Notes under the pieces: generated by a model
Database searches by the model: none
Told to the model about the DNA's origin: nothing
Seen by the model: only the letters and a program-made list of their open reading frames with translations
Shown: positions 45,701 to 54,584 of the stretch, in pieces
How positions within the stretch are numbered: position 1 is the first letter of the stretch
Layout of the letters: each line of letters opens with the position of its first letter
Assembly: GCF_000744705.1 (NCBI RefSeq)
Contig: NZ_JQML01000001.1
Coordinates: 6,520,017 to 6,584,016 of the forward strand
From: Streptacidiphilus albus JL83
GTDB lineage: Bacteria > Actinomycetota > Actinomycetes > Streptomycetales > Streptomycetaceae
Length of the DNA stretch: 64,000 nt
Direction: 5' to 3'
Program-made: the position numbers and the translations under genes

Positions 45701-47302
45701 GTGGTGAGAGAGCCGTCAGAACAGCGCCGGGGGACGATGTCGCGAACGGGCGGCTCCGTCGCAGCCCTGCCATGGGCTCCCTGGGGCAGCCCGGGCGAGC
45801 TGGGGCTGCGCGTCCGCGAGGCGCTGCGCACCGGCTACTGGGCCAGGCTGGTGCCGCTGCTCGCCGCCCTGGCGACCGTCACCCACCTGCCCTCCTTCGC
45901 GCGCACCGTCTGGAGCCCGGACGAGGGCTACCTGGCGACCGAGGCCAGGATGCTGGCCGGCGGCGGGGTCCTCTACAACACGGTCGTGGACCGCAAGCCG
46001 CCGCTGCTGCCCTGGCTCTACGACGCCGCCTTCGACCTGTTCGGCTCGGGATCGCTGTGGCCGCTGCGGGTGCTCGCCATAGCCGCCCACGTGGGCACCG
46101 CCGTGCTGCTCGCCGCCATCGCCCGCAAGCGCTGGGGCGACCGCTACGGGGTCCTGGCCGGGATCGCCTACGTGCTGGTGTCGATCGGGCTCTCGCCGGA
46201 GGACAGCCAGGCGGCCACCTTCGAGGTGTTCATGCTCCCCGGCACCGCCGCCGCCTTCTGGTTCGCGCAGAACCGGCGCTGGGCCCCGGCCGGGGCGGCG
46301 ACCGCGGTCGCCGCGCTGACCAAGCAGACCGGCGGCGCGGTGCTGCTGCCGCTGCTCTGGCTGATCTGGCGCGGCCGCGGCGGCGGCAGGCCGCTGCTGG
46401 GCGCGGAGCGCGGGGGACGGCGGCGGGACCTGGCCGCGCTGCTGTTCGGCTTCGGACTCCCGATCGCGGTGATCGCGCTCTCCACCGGTGTGCGGAACTT
46501 CGTCTTCTGGGTGGTCACCGGCAGCAGCGGCTACGCCTCCGCCGACGGCGCCTGGCTGAACATGGCGGAGCGCTGCCTGGGCAACGCCGCCATCCTCGGC
46601 GCGGCCGCACTGGGCCTGCTGGTGCCGGTCGTCCGCGACTGGCGCCGCCGCCGCGAGGACGCCGACCTCTGGGTCTGGTTCGGCTCCTCCTGGCTCGGCG
46701 TGATCACCGGCTTCCACTTCTTCGGCCACTACTACCTCCAGCTGATCCCGCCGCTGGTGCTGCTGGGGGTCGGCGCCCTGGCCCGGGGCGCGGCCCGGGT
46801 GCGGCCGGCGATGGCCTGGACGGTCGCCGCCAGCGCGGTCTTCTGCGTGCTGGGCTTCGTCTGGCCGCACCAGTCGGTGCAGCACGACGTCTCGGTCGCC
46901 GAGGTCGTCGCCCAGGACACCACCCCGGAGGAGACCGTCCTGGTCTGGGGGATGCACCCGGAGATGTACTGGCTGTCCGACCGGATGCCGGCGACCCGGT
47001 ACCTCACCGCCGGTTTTCTCACCAACTTCTCGGGCGGCCGGGACGGCCGGGGCGTGGGCGTCGACAAGGGCGTCGAGTCGGCCTGGAAGACCTTCGAGGC
47101 CGAGATGGCGACCCAGCTCCCGGAGGTCGTCGTGGACGACTCCGACGGCGCCCCCTACGCCCCGCAGTACATCACCCCGATCCGGACGCTGCTGGCCTCG
47201 CACTACGAGCGGGTGGCCCGGGACGGCACCACGGTGATCTACCGGCTGCGGATCACCCCGCCGCTGCCGCACCCCCCGCCCCGGCTGGGCGGGCTGGAGT
47301 AA
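45701..47302 (+). CDS. Glycosyltransferase family 39-like integral membrane protein
   Basis: A 533-residue protein with about 10 membrane segments in residues 45-400 and a small extracytoplasmic C-terminal domain. SPDEGYLATEARMLAGGGVLYNTVVDRKPPLLPWLYDAAF is the first extracytoplasmic loop of the PMT/ArnT/GT39 fold, with the catalytic-type DE pair. It probably transfers a sugar from a polyprenyl-phosphate donor to protein or cell-wall glycan. The neighbouring dxs makes the isoprenoid precursor of such lipids, although this link is only positional. An alternative start is ATG 45737. Confidence 0.85.
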   Translation: MVREPSEQRRGTMSRTGGSVAALPWAPWGSPGELGLRVREALRTGYWARLVPLLAALATVTHLPSFARTVWSPDEGYLATEARMLAGGGVLYNTVVDRKPPLLPWLYDAAFDLFGSGSLWPLRVLAIAAHVGTAVLLAAIARKRWGDRYGVLAGIAYVLVSIGLSPEDSQAATFEVFMLPGTAAAFWFAQNRRWAPAGAATAVAALTKQTGGAVLLPLLWLIWRGRGGGRPLLGAERGGRRRDLAALLFGFGLPIAVIALSTGVRNFVFWVVTGSSGYASADGAWLNMAERCLGNAAILGAAALGLLVPVVRDWRRRREDADLWVWFGSSWLGVITGFHFFGHYYLQLIPPLVLLGVGALARGAARVRPAMAWTVAASAVFCVLGFVWPHQSVQHDVSVAEVVAQDTTPEETVLVWGMHPEMYWLSDRMPATRYLTAGFLTNFSGGRDGRGVGVDKGVESAWKTFEAEMATQLPEVVVDDSDGAPYAPQYITPIRTLLASHYERVARDGTTVIYRLRITPPLPHPPPRLGGLE

Positions 47303-47381
47303 GGACCCGAATCGGGAATTCCCAGGGTGGCGTGTCATTCTGTCCGTTGCAGAGTTCGCATTCGGAAGAGGGACCCCCACA

Positions 47382-48224
47382 GTGAAGCGTGCTGACGGCA
47401 AGAACCGGACGACCAGTGCCGCCAAGGGCGGGACCTCCGGCGGCGCCGGAGCCGGGGACGCGGAGCAGCCCCGCTCGGCCGTGCTCCGCTGGACGGTGAT
47501 CGGCAGCCTCGTGGTCGCGGTCTTCGTGATCGCCGGACTGGTCGGCGCGTTCGTGCGCGACTACAAGTCGAAGGAGCTCGCCCCGCCCGCCTCCGCGGCC
47601 GGCCCCAGCGCGCTGGCGGTCCCGGTCTACGGCCACGCCCCGGTGACGCTGACCCTCTACGAGGACATGCGCGACCCGGCGAGCCTCCAGTTCTCGCAGA
47701 CCTACGACGCGGCGCTGGCCCAGCTGGTCGCCTCCGGCACGGTGAACCTCTACTACCGCGAGGTGGCGGGCGTCGACGCGGCCCGGGGCGGCAACGGCTC
47801 CCTCTACGCGGGCAACGCGCTGGCCTGCGCCCAGGACGCGAACACCACCAAGGACTTCACCGCGTACCGCACCGTGCTGCTGGCCAACCAGCCGACCGCC
47901 GGCGGGACGGACACCTTCGGCTCCAAGTCCGAGCTGATCACCCTGGCGAAGCAGGTCAAGGGCCTGGACACGGACGTCTTCCGGGCCTGCGTCGACAACG
48001 GCCAGCACGACGTCTGGGTGCAGGACTCCACCACCGCCTTCAAGGCGCTGAAGCAGGGCGGCGTCCCGGTGCTGCAGATGCAGGTGCTCGGCCAGGCCGC
48101 TGCCACCACCGTGGTCGGCAGCTCCGCGCAGACCACCCCGGCGCAGCTGATCAGCCAGGTGATGGCCGCCGCGGCAGCCGCGCCGACCAGCTCGCCCTCG
48201 GCCACCCCCTCGTCGTCGAGCTGA
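47382..48224 (+). CDS. Membrane-anchored DsbA-like thioredoxin-fold protein lacking CxxC
   Basis: A 280-residue protein: a disordered N-terminus, one membrane anchor (WTVIGSLVVAVFVIAGLVGAFV, about 37-58), then an extracytoplasmic thioredoxin_4/DsbA-like domain. At the active-site position, after the first strand (VTLTLYEDMRDPASLQF), the expected CPxC is DPAS, so no dithiol chemistry is possible there. Two Cys remain (ACAQD and RACVDNG) and may form a structural disulfide. The C-terminal tail is Ser/Pro-rich. GTG 47382 follows AGAGGGA. A role as a chaperone-like or binding protein is more likely than an oxidase. Confidence 0.85.
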   Translation: MKRADGKNRTTSAAKGGTSGGAGAGDAEQPRSAVLRWTVIGSLVVAVFVIAGLVGAFVRDYKSKELAPPASAAGPSALAVPVYGHAPVTLTLYEDMRDPASLQFSQTYDAALAQLVASGTVNLYYREVAGVDAARGGNGSLYAGNALACAQDANTTKDFTAYRTVLLANQPTAGGTDTFGSKSELITLAKQVKGLDTDVFRACVDNGQHDVWVQDSTTAFKALKQGGVPVLQMQVLGQAAATTVVGSSAQTTPAQLISQVMAAAAAAPTSSPSATPSSSS

Positions 48225-48247
48225 GCCACCCGCTCAGCGAGCCCCAC

Positions 48248-48285
48248 CGGGCCGCCGGACCGCCTTCGGGGCGGCCGGCGGCCCG
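48248..48285 (+). terminator. Hairpin after DsbA-like gene
   Basis: CGGGCCGCCGG (48248-48258) pairs perfectly with CCGGCGGCCCG (48275-48285). An inner CCGCC/GGCGG stem with a TTCGG loop completes the hairpin. Confidence 0.75.
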
Positions 48286-48340
48286 CTTGCTGCAGCAGGG
48301 CACGGCGGGCCCGCAGCGGGCCGACTGTGCCCGTGACGCC

Positions 48341-48383
48341 GACAGGGCCGCCGCTCCGGAAGTTCCGGAGCGGCGGCCCTGTC
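48341..48383 (-). terminator. Very long perfect hairpin after the fad operon
   Basis: 21-bp perfect arms (48341-48361 and 48363-48383) lie 14 bp beyond the stop of the minus-strand 3-hydroxyacyl-CoA dehydrogenase gene. It is the longest perfect stem in the window. Confidence 0.85.
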
Positions 48384-48397
48384 GTTCGGAGCGGTGG

Positions 48398-50554
48398 TTA
48401 CGCCGGGACGCTGGCGACGCCCGGGGCGAGGAACGGCTTGCCGTTCACCCGCTCGGAGACGCCGGAGCGGTCCAGGTAGGGGGTGATCCCGCCGAGGTGG
48501 AAGGGCCAGCCCGCGCCGGTGATCAGGCACAGGTCGATGTCCTGGGCCTCGGCGACGACGCCCTCGTCCAGCATCAGCGCGATCTCCTCGGCGACCGCCG
48601 TGAGCGCCCGGTCCAGGACCTGCTCGGGGGTCAGCACCACGTCGCCGACCTGCAGCAGCGCGGCGACCTCGGGGTCGATCTCCTGCTGGCCCGACGCCCA
48701 GGTGTAGAAGCCGCGCTTGCCGGCCTTGACCACCCGGGCCAGGTTCTCGGAGACGGCGAACCGGTCCGGGAAGGCCCCGTGCAGGGTCTCCGAGACGTGC
48801 AGCGCGATGGCCGGGCCGACCAGCTCGATCAGCACGATCGGGGACATCGGCAGGCCCAGCGGCTCGACGCCCTTCTCGACGGTCTCGATCGGGGTGCCCT
48901 CGTCGACGACCGTCTGGATCTCGCCCATGAAGCGGGTGAGGATCCGGTTGACCACGAACGCCGGGGCGTCCTTGACCAGCACGGCGGTCTTCTTCAGCGA
49001 CTTGGCCACGCCGAAGGCGGTGGCCAGCGAGGCGTCGTCGGTGCGCTCGCCGCGGACGATCTCCAGCAGCGGCAGCACCGCCACCGGGTTGAAGAAGTGG
49101 AACCCGACGACCCGCTCCGGGTGCTCCAGCTTGGACGCCATCTCGGTGACCGAGAGCGAGGAGGTGTTGGTCGCCAGCACGCAGGTCGGCGAGACGACGG
49201 CCTCGACGTCGGCGAACACCTGCTGCTTGACGCCCATCTCCTCGAACACGGCCTCGATCACGAAGTCCGCGTCGCCGAAGGCGGCGGCCTTGTCGAGCGA
49301 GCCGGAGACCAGGCCCTTGAAGCGGTTGGCGGTGTCCTGGTTGACCCTGCCCTTGGCCAGCAGCTTGTCGATCTCGGCGTGGACGTAGCCCACGCCCTTG
49401 TCGACCCGCTCCTGGTCGATGTCGGTCAGCACGACCGGCACCTTCAGCCGACGGACGAAGAGCAGCGCTAGCTGCGAGGCCATCAGCCCCGCGCCGACCA
49501 CGCCGACCTTGGTGACCGGACGGGCCAGCGCCCGGTCCGGGGCGCCGACGGGGCGCTTGCCGCGCTTCTGCACCAGGTTGAAGGAGTAGATCCCGGCCCG
49601 CAGCTCGCCACCCATGATCAGGTCGGCCAGCGCGATGTCCTCGGCGTCGAAGCCCGCCTGGAGGGCTGCGACATCTCCGGGGACCGCGTCCTTGACGGCG
49701 GCGATGATGTCCAGCGCCCGGTAGGGGGCCGGGGCGGCGCCGTGCACCTTGGAGTCGGCGATCAGCCGGCCCTGGGCGACGGCCTGGTCCCAGGCGTCGC
49801 CGCGGTCGATCTCGGGGCGCTCGACCACGGTCGCGCCGGTCAGCACCTCGGCCGCCCAGAGCAGCGACTGCTCCAGGAAGTCGGCCGGGGCGAAGATCGC
49901 GTCGGCGATCCCGAGGTCGAACACCTGCTGGCCCTTGAGCTGGCGGTTCTGCGAGAGCGAGTTCTCGATGATGACCGAGATCGCCTTCGCCGGGCCGATC
50001 AGGTTCGGCAGCAGGGTGCAGCCGCCCCAGCCGGGCACCAGCCCGAGGAAGCACTCCGGCAGCGAGAACGCCGGGACGCCGGCGCTGACCGTGCGGTAGC
50101 TGCAGTGCAGGCCGATCTCGACGCCGCCGCCCATCGCCGCACCGTTGTAGAAGGTGAAGCTGGGGACGGGCAGCGCGGCGATCCGCTTGAAGACGTCGTG
50201 GCCACCCTTGCCGATGGCCAGCGCGTCGCTGTGCTCCTTGAGCACCTCGACGCCCTTGAGGTCCGCGCCGACGGCGAAGATGAAGGGCTTGCCGGTGACG
50301 GCGACGGCGACGATCGAGCCCTCGGCGGCCTCGCGCTCGACCTGGTCCAGCGCCTCGGCCAGCTTGGCCAGCGAGCCCGGGCCGAAGGTGGTCGGCTTGG
50401 TGTGGTCGAAGCCGTTGTCCAGGGTGATCAGCGCCAGCCGTCCGGCGCCGAGCGGCAGGTCCAGGTGGCGGACGTGGGCCGTGGTGACGACCTCGTCCGG
50501 GAACAGCTCGTGGGCGCGCTCCAGCATGGCGGCCGTGTCGGTGGTGCCAGTCAT
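48398..50554 (-). CDS. Fatty-acid oxidation multifunctional protein (enoyl-CoA hydratase / 3-hydroxyacyl-CoA dehydrogenase)
   Basis: The 718-residue beta-oxidation alpha subunit (FadB/FadJ type). The N-terminal crotonase domain (about 1-330) has the oxyanion-hole segments FAVGADLKGV and GAAMGGGVEIGLHC and the catalytic-type ECFLGLVPGWGG. The NAD-binding domain begins VGVVGAGLMASQLALLF (about 347), followed by VIEAVFEEMGVKQQVFADVE, ATNTSSLSV and GFHFFNPVAVLPLLEIV with the catalytic His. The C-terminal 3HCDH domain ends the protein. It acts with the thiolase encoded immediately upstream; start and stop overlap by one base (TGATG). Confidence 0.95.
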   Translation of the reverse strand: MTGTTDTAAMLERAHELFPDEVVTTAHVRHLDLPLGAGRLALITLDNGFDHTKPTTFGPGSLAKLAEALDQVEREAAEGSIVAVAVTGKPFIFAVGADLKGVEVLKEHSDALAIGKGGHDVFKRIAALPVPSFTFYNGAAMGGGVEIGLHCSYRTVSAGVPAFSLPECFLGLVPGWGGCTLLPNLIGPAKAISVIIENSLSQNRQLKGQQVFDLGIADAIFAPADFLEQSLLWAAEVLTGATVVERPEIDRGDAWDQAVAQGRLIADSKVHGAAPAPYRALDIIAAVKDAVPGDVAALQAGFDAEDIALADLIMGGELRAGIYSFNLVQKRGKRPVGAPDRALARPVTKVGVVGAGLMASQLALLFVRRLKVPVVLTDIDQERVDKGVGYVHAEIDKLLAKGRVNQDTANRFKGLVSGSLDKAAAFGDADFVIEAVFEEMGVKQQVFADVEAVVSPTCVLATNTSSLSVTEMASKLEHPERVVGFHFFNPVAVLPLLEIVRGERTDDASLATAFGVAKSLKKTAVLVKDAPAFVVNRILTRFMGEIQTVVDEGTPIETVEKGVEPLGLPMSPIVLIELVGPAIALHVSETLHGAFPDRFAVSENLARVVKAGKRGFYTWASGQQEIDPEVAALLQVGDVVLTPEQVLDRALTAVAEEIALMLDEGVVAEAQDIDLCLITGAGWPFHLGGITPYLDRSGVSERVNGKPFLAPGVASVPA

Positions 50555-51777
50555 CACTTGCCGCCCTCTGCTGCGAAGTTCGGGTTCTCCCAGATGACCG
50601 TTCCGCCCATGCCCATGCCGATGCACATGGAGGTCAGGCCGTAGCGGACGTCGGGGCGCTCCTCGAAGCGCCGCGCCAGCTGGGTCATCAGCCGGACGCC
50701 GGAGGAGGCGAGCGGGTGGCCGTAGGCGATCGCGCCGCCGTAGGGGTTGATCCGCTCGTCGTCGTCGGCGATGCCGAAGTGGTCCAGCATCGAGAGCACC
50801 TGGATCGCGAAGGCCTCGTTGATCTCGAACGCGCCGATGTCGGCGATCGTGAGACCGGCCTTGGCCAGCGCCTTCTCGGTCGCCGGGACCGGGCCGATGC
50901 CCATCACCTCGGGCTCGACGCCGACGAAGGCGTAGGAGACCATCCGCATCTTGACCGGCAGGCCGAGCTCGCGGGCCACGTCCTCGGCGGCGAGCAGCGA
51001 GGCCGTCGCGCCGTCGTTGAGGCCGGCCGCGTTGCCGGCGGTGATCCGGCCGTGCGGGCGGAACGGGGTCTTCAGACCCGCCAGCGACTCCATGGTGGTG
51101 CCCGGGCGCATCGGCTCGTCGACCGTGGCCAGGCCCCAGCCGGTCTCGCCGGCCGCCTCGTTGGTGCGGCGCACCGCGACCGGGACCAGGTCGGGCTGGA
51201 TCTTGTTGTTGGCGTACGCCTTCGCGGCCTTCTCCTGGCTGCGGACGGCGTAGGCGTCGCACCGCTCCTTGGTCAGGTGCGGGAAGCGGTCGTGCAGGTT
51301 CTCCGCGGTCATGCCCATGAACAGCGCCGACTCGTCGACGACCTTCTCGGACAGGAAGCGCGGGTTGGGGTCGACGCCCTCGCCCATGGGGTGACGGCCC
51401 ATGTGCTCGACGCCGCCGGCGATGGCGATGTCGTAGGCGCCGAAGGCGATGCCGCCGGCGACCGAGGTGGCGGCGGTCATCGCGCCCGCGCACATCCGGT
51501 CGATCGAGTAGCCGGGGACGGTCTTGGGCAGCCCCGCCAGCAGCGCGGCGGAGCGGCCCAGGGTCAGCCCCTGGTCGCCGATCTGGGTGGTGGCGGCGAT
51601 GGCGACCTCGTCGACCAGCGCCGGGTCCAGTCCGGGGTTGCGGCGGAGCAGCTCGCGGATGGCCTTGATCACCAGATCGTCGGCGCGGGTCTCGGCGTAG
51701 ATGCCCTTCGGTCCTGCTTTGCCGAACGGGGTGCGGACGCCGTCGACGAAGACGACGTCCCTCGCGGTACGAGGCAC
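50554..51777 (-). CDS. fadA: Acetyl-CoA C-acyltransferase (3-ketoacyl-CoA thiolase)
   Basis: Last step of beta-oxidation, cleaving 3-ketoacyl-CoA with CoA. At 407 residues it has the nucleophile Cys in DRMCAGAMTAAT (about 95), the catalytic His in GGAIAYGHPLASSG (about 355) and the second Cys in SMCIGMGMGG (about 387). It is the beta subunit of the complex with the downstream FadB-like protein. GTG 51777 follows GGAGGAGAG. The operon ends at the 21-bp hairpin. Confidence 0.95.
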   Translation of the reverse strand: MPRTARDVVFVDGVRTPFGKAGPKGIYAETRADDLVIKAIRELLRRNPGLDPALVDEVAIAATTQIGDQGLTLGRSAALLAGLPKTVPGYSIDRMCAGAMTAATSVAGGIAFGAYDIAIAGGVEHMGRHPMGEGVDPNPRFLSEKVVDESALFMGMTAENLHDRFPHLTKERCDAYAVRSQEKAAKAYANNKIQPDLVPVAVRRTNEAAGETGWGLATVDEPMRPGTTMESLAGLKTPFRPHGRITAGNAAGLNDGATASLLAAEDVARELGLPVKMRMVSYAFVGVEPEVMGIGPVPATEKALAKAGLTIADIGAFEINEAFAIQVLSMLDHFGIADDDERINPYGGAIAYGHPLASSGVRLMTQLARRFEERPDVRYGLTSMCIGMGMGGTVIWENPNFAAEGGK

Positions 51778-52007
51778 GGTGGCTCTCCTCCCAAGTCCCC
51801 AGAAGTAGGGGGCCCAAATGTCGTAGCGGCCCAGCTGGACCGGTGCGGGCCGCCGCAGCCAACGCTGAGGCGGCGGCGTCCTGGGAGAGATGCTACCCGC
51901 TGGTAACTAAGTTGCCCAGACGCCTCCGCGCCCGGCCCGCCATGGGATGCGCCACACGGGTCCGCCGACGGCCCCGCCAGGCCCGCCACCTCCCGCGACA
52001 AGCCTGC

Positions 52008-52046
52008 GTGACCACCCCTCGCGACCACCCCTCGCGACCACCCCTC
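52008..52046. repeat. 13-bp tandem repeat, three copies
   Basis: GTGACCACCCCTC, then two exact GCGACCACCCCTC units and a degenerate fourth, lie immediately beyond the rnd stop codon. The rest of the 273-bp gap between rnd and fadA holds no gene that I can see. Confidence 0.85.
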
Positions 52047-52050
52047 GCGA

Positions 52051-53325
52051 CTATCCTTTGCCGCCGCCGTCCGCGGCGGCGAAGGCGCGGGCGACCACCG
52101 GGGCGACCAGCTCCACCTGCCAGGCCCGGGCCCCGTGCCCGCGCAGGGCCTCCGCCACGCCCTCGGCGTCCGGCCCGGCGGGCGGGGTCCAGGAGACCCG
52201 GCGGACCAGCTCCGGCGAGACCAGGTTCTCCTGCGGGATGTTCAACGACTCGGCGAGGGCGCCGACCGCCTCGCGGGCGGCGGAGAGCCGGGCCGCGGCG
52301 GCCGGGTCCTTGTCCGCCCAGGAGCGGGGCGGCGGCGGTCCCTCGTGCGGGGCGGTGGCCGGCGGCAGCTGGGTCTCCGGCAGCTCGCGGGCGGCGTCGA
52401 CCGCGGTCATCCACTGCTCCAGCGCCCGCCGGTGCACCCGCGGGCCGAAGCCCTGGAGCGCCTGGAGCGCGTTGGCGTTGGCCGGCATGGCCATCGCCGC
52501 CGAGATGATCGCCGCGTCCGAGAGCAGCCGTCCGGGGGAGATGTCGCGCTCCCGGGCCAGTCGGTCGCGCAGCTGCCAGAGCTCGCGCACGGCGGCCAGC
52601 TGTCGGCGGCGGCGGATCTTGTGCACCCCGGAGGTGCGCCGCCAGGGGTCGACCCGGGGCGGGGCCGGCGGGGCGGCGGCGATCGCGGCGAACTCCTGCA
52701 GCGCCCAGTCCAGCTTGGACTGGGCGGCGAGCTCGGCCTCCAGCGCGTTCCGCAGGTCCACCAGCACCTCGACGTCGAGCGCGGCGTAGCGCAGCCAGGG
52801 CTCGGGCAGCGGACGGGTGGACCAGTCCACCGCCGAGTGGCCCTTCTCCAGGGTCAGCCCGAGCACGTTCTCCACCATCGGGCCCAGGCCCACCCGGGGG
52901 AACCCGGCGATCCGGCCGGCCAGCTCGGTGTCGAACAGGGTGGTCGGATGCATCCCCAGCTCGCCCAGGCAGGGCAGGTCCTGGGTGGCGGCGTGGAGCA
53001 CCCACTCGGTGTCCGCCAGTGCGGCGCCGAGTGCGGACAGGTCGGGGCAGCCGACGGGGTCGATCAGGGTGGATCCGGCGCCCTCGCGGCGCAGCTGCAC
53101 CAGGTAGGCGCGCTGCCCGTAGCGGTAGCCGGAGGCCCGCTCGGCGTCGATCGCGACCGGTCCGGTGCCTGCGGCGAACCGCGACACTATCTCCGCGAGC
53201 GCGTCCGCGTCCGCGACCACGGGAGGGATGCCCTCCCTGGGTTCGAGCAGCGGGACCGGGCCGCCTTCGTCGGTGACGCCTGGGGCATCTGTGGTGTCGG
53301 TCGTTGCTTCGCGGGCGTCGGTCAC
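52051..53325 (-). CDS. rnd: Ribonuclease D
   Basis: 3'-5' exoribonuclease of the DEDD family, acting on tRNA and other stable RNAs (424 residues). The exonuclease motifs are VAIDAERASG (an Ala-separated D..E pair), HAATQDLPCL and YAALDVEVLVDL, the DEDDy arrangement. A C-terminal HRDC domain (about 215-300, REWRR-like RRRQLAAVRELWQLRDRLAREROx region) and a further helical tail follow. GTG 53325 has no ribosome binding site but has TAGTCT 6 nt upstream, so it is probably leaderless. Confidence 0.93.
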   Translation of the reverse strand: MTDAREATTDTTDAPGVTDEGGPVPLLEPREGIPPVVADADALAEIVSRFAAGTGPVAIDAERASGYRYGQRAYLVQLRREGAGSTLIDPVGCPDLSALGAALADTEWVLHAATQDLPCLGELGMHPTTLFDTELAGRIAGFPRVGLGPMVENVLGLTLEKGHSAVDWSTRPLPEPWLRYAALDVEVLVDLRNALEAELAAQSKLDWALQEFAAIAAAPPAPPRVDPWRRTSGVHKIRRRRQLAAVRELWQLRDRLARERDISPGRLLSDAAIISAAMAMPANANALQALQGFGPRVHRRALEQWMTAVDAARELPETQLPPATAPHEGPPPPRSWADKDPAAAARLSAAREAVGALAESLNIPQENLVSPELVRRVSWTPPAGPDAEGVAEALRGHGARAWQVELVAPVVARAFAAADGGGKG

Positions 53326-53331
53326 GCCCCA

Positions 53332-53337
53332 AGACTA
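53332..53337 (-). promoter_or_regulatory. -10 element TAGTCT of rnd (leaderless)
   Basis: TAGTCT-TGGGGC-GTG on the minus strand gives a 6-nt gap to the start codon. Confidence 0.55.
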
Positions 53338-53441
53338 CGCCCGCGCACCCGCTCCGACCGGCCGCGCGCCAGCCGGTCCGGGCCTGTGGTCCTTACCGGC
53401 GGCGGAAGTTGCTCCGGCACACGGCGAAGTTGCGCCGCCGC

Positions 53442-53459
53442 GCGGAGCAGCTGCTCCGC
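53442..53459. repeat. 18-bp perfect palindrome
   Basis: GCGGAGCAG directly followed by its reverse complement, in the 181-bp gap between rnd and the response regulator. With no loop it is a poor terminator; it could be an operator or part of the response-regulator 3' end structure. Confidence 0.4.
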
Positions 53460-53506
53460 CGCACGAGAAGTAACGTTCCCTCGCGCGGCGGAGCCCTCCC
53501 CGGGAA

Positions 53507-54221
53507 CTAGTGGATGATCCCGGTCCGCAGGGCGACGGCGACCATGCCGGCCCGGTCCCCGGTGCCCAGCTTGCGGGCGATCCGGGCGAGGTGGCTCTTG
53601 ACCGTCAGCGCCGACAGTCCCATGGCCACCCCGATCGCCTTGTTCGACTGGCCCTCGGCGACCAGTCGCAGCACCTCGACCTCGCGGCCGGAGAGCTCGC
53701 GGTAGGCGGGCGGCGCGGTGGTGCCCGGAGCCCCGGGACCGCGCCCGGCGCCCCGGCCGCCCCGGGCGCGCCCGGACGCCGCAGCTGGCCGCCCATCGGG
53801 CGGCTGCCCATCGGGTTCATACCGTTCATGCCGGGCCGCTGCTGCATGCCGGCGGTGACCCGGGTGCCGGTCACCACATAGCCCTTCACGCCCCGGCGAG
53901 GGCGCTGCGGACCGCGCCGATGTCGTCGGCGGCGGACAGGGCCAGCCCGTTCGGCCAGCCTGCGGCACGGGTCTCGGCGAGGATGGCCAGCCCCGAACCG
54001 TCCGGGAGGTGGACGTCGGCCACGCAGATGTCGCGCGGGGTGCCGACGCGTGGCCGGGCCTCGGCGAGGGAGGACGCCTCGATCACGTCGCGAACGCCCA
54101 GTGCCCAAAGATGGCGGGTGACGGTGCTGCGGACGCGTGGGTCCGCTACGACCACCATGGCAGTGGGCTTGGTCGGACGGTAGGCGACCAGGTTTGCGGG
54201 GTGCTCGAGTAGTACAGACAC
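53507..54221 (-). pseudogene. Orphan NarL/LuxR-type response regulator with two frameshifts
   Basis: A receiver-like N-terminal domain (SVLLEHPANLVAYRPTKPTAMVVVADPRVRSTVTRHLWALGV ... CVADVHLPDGSG) runs from GTG 54221 to about 53890. There the frame ends (ALAGA-stop), while GVKGYVVTGTRV continues in the next frame. After a Gly/Pro/Met-rich linker a second shift around 53715-53780 leads to an intact LuxR HTH (ELSGREVEVLRLVAEGQSNKAIGVAMGLSALTVKSHLARIARKL). Each shift fits one missing base in a G/C-rich run. Both domains are well preserved, so sequence error is likely. The receiver is atypical: one Asp in place of the acidic pair, and no conserved Lys in GYVVTGTR. AGGAGG precedes the start. Confidence 0.82.
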
Positions 54222-54584
54222 CAGGCCTCCTGGGGGATGGCGCGGGGACCCGGGGAGACACTGATGGGGAGGGTCCTCGTGTGGAAAGGGTCATTGACTG
54301 CTTCGGCACGATCGGTGCCCGGCTTTAGCGAAAGATCACGATTGAGTGAGTAACTCCAGGGCAATTCGTGCATCTTGGACTGTCTGACCGAGCGTAAGTC
54401 ACCCATAAGTGATCAAAAGTGATCGACGCGCCTAAAACGGGGGTGATTGTGAGAAACGCATGAGCGGGCCGCCCGGAGACCGCGGTGCACGGGTTGACGC
54501 GGCGCGAGGGCAGGCCGGAGCCGCGGCGCCGGTCGGTGCGGCCCGGTGCGGGTGCGCGGGTGCGTGGGTGGTGGCGGCGGACCG
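54222..54584. other. 363-bp intergenic region upstream of the response regulator
   Basis: No gene seen. This is the AT-richest long stretch of this part. It contains two AAGTGATC direct repeats (54407-54414 and 54417-54424) one helical turn apart. It should hold the promoter of the minus-strand response regulator; I could not choose a -10/-35 pair with confidence. Confidence 0.5.
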
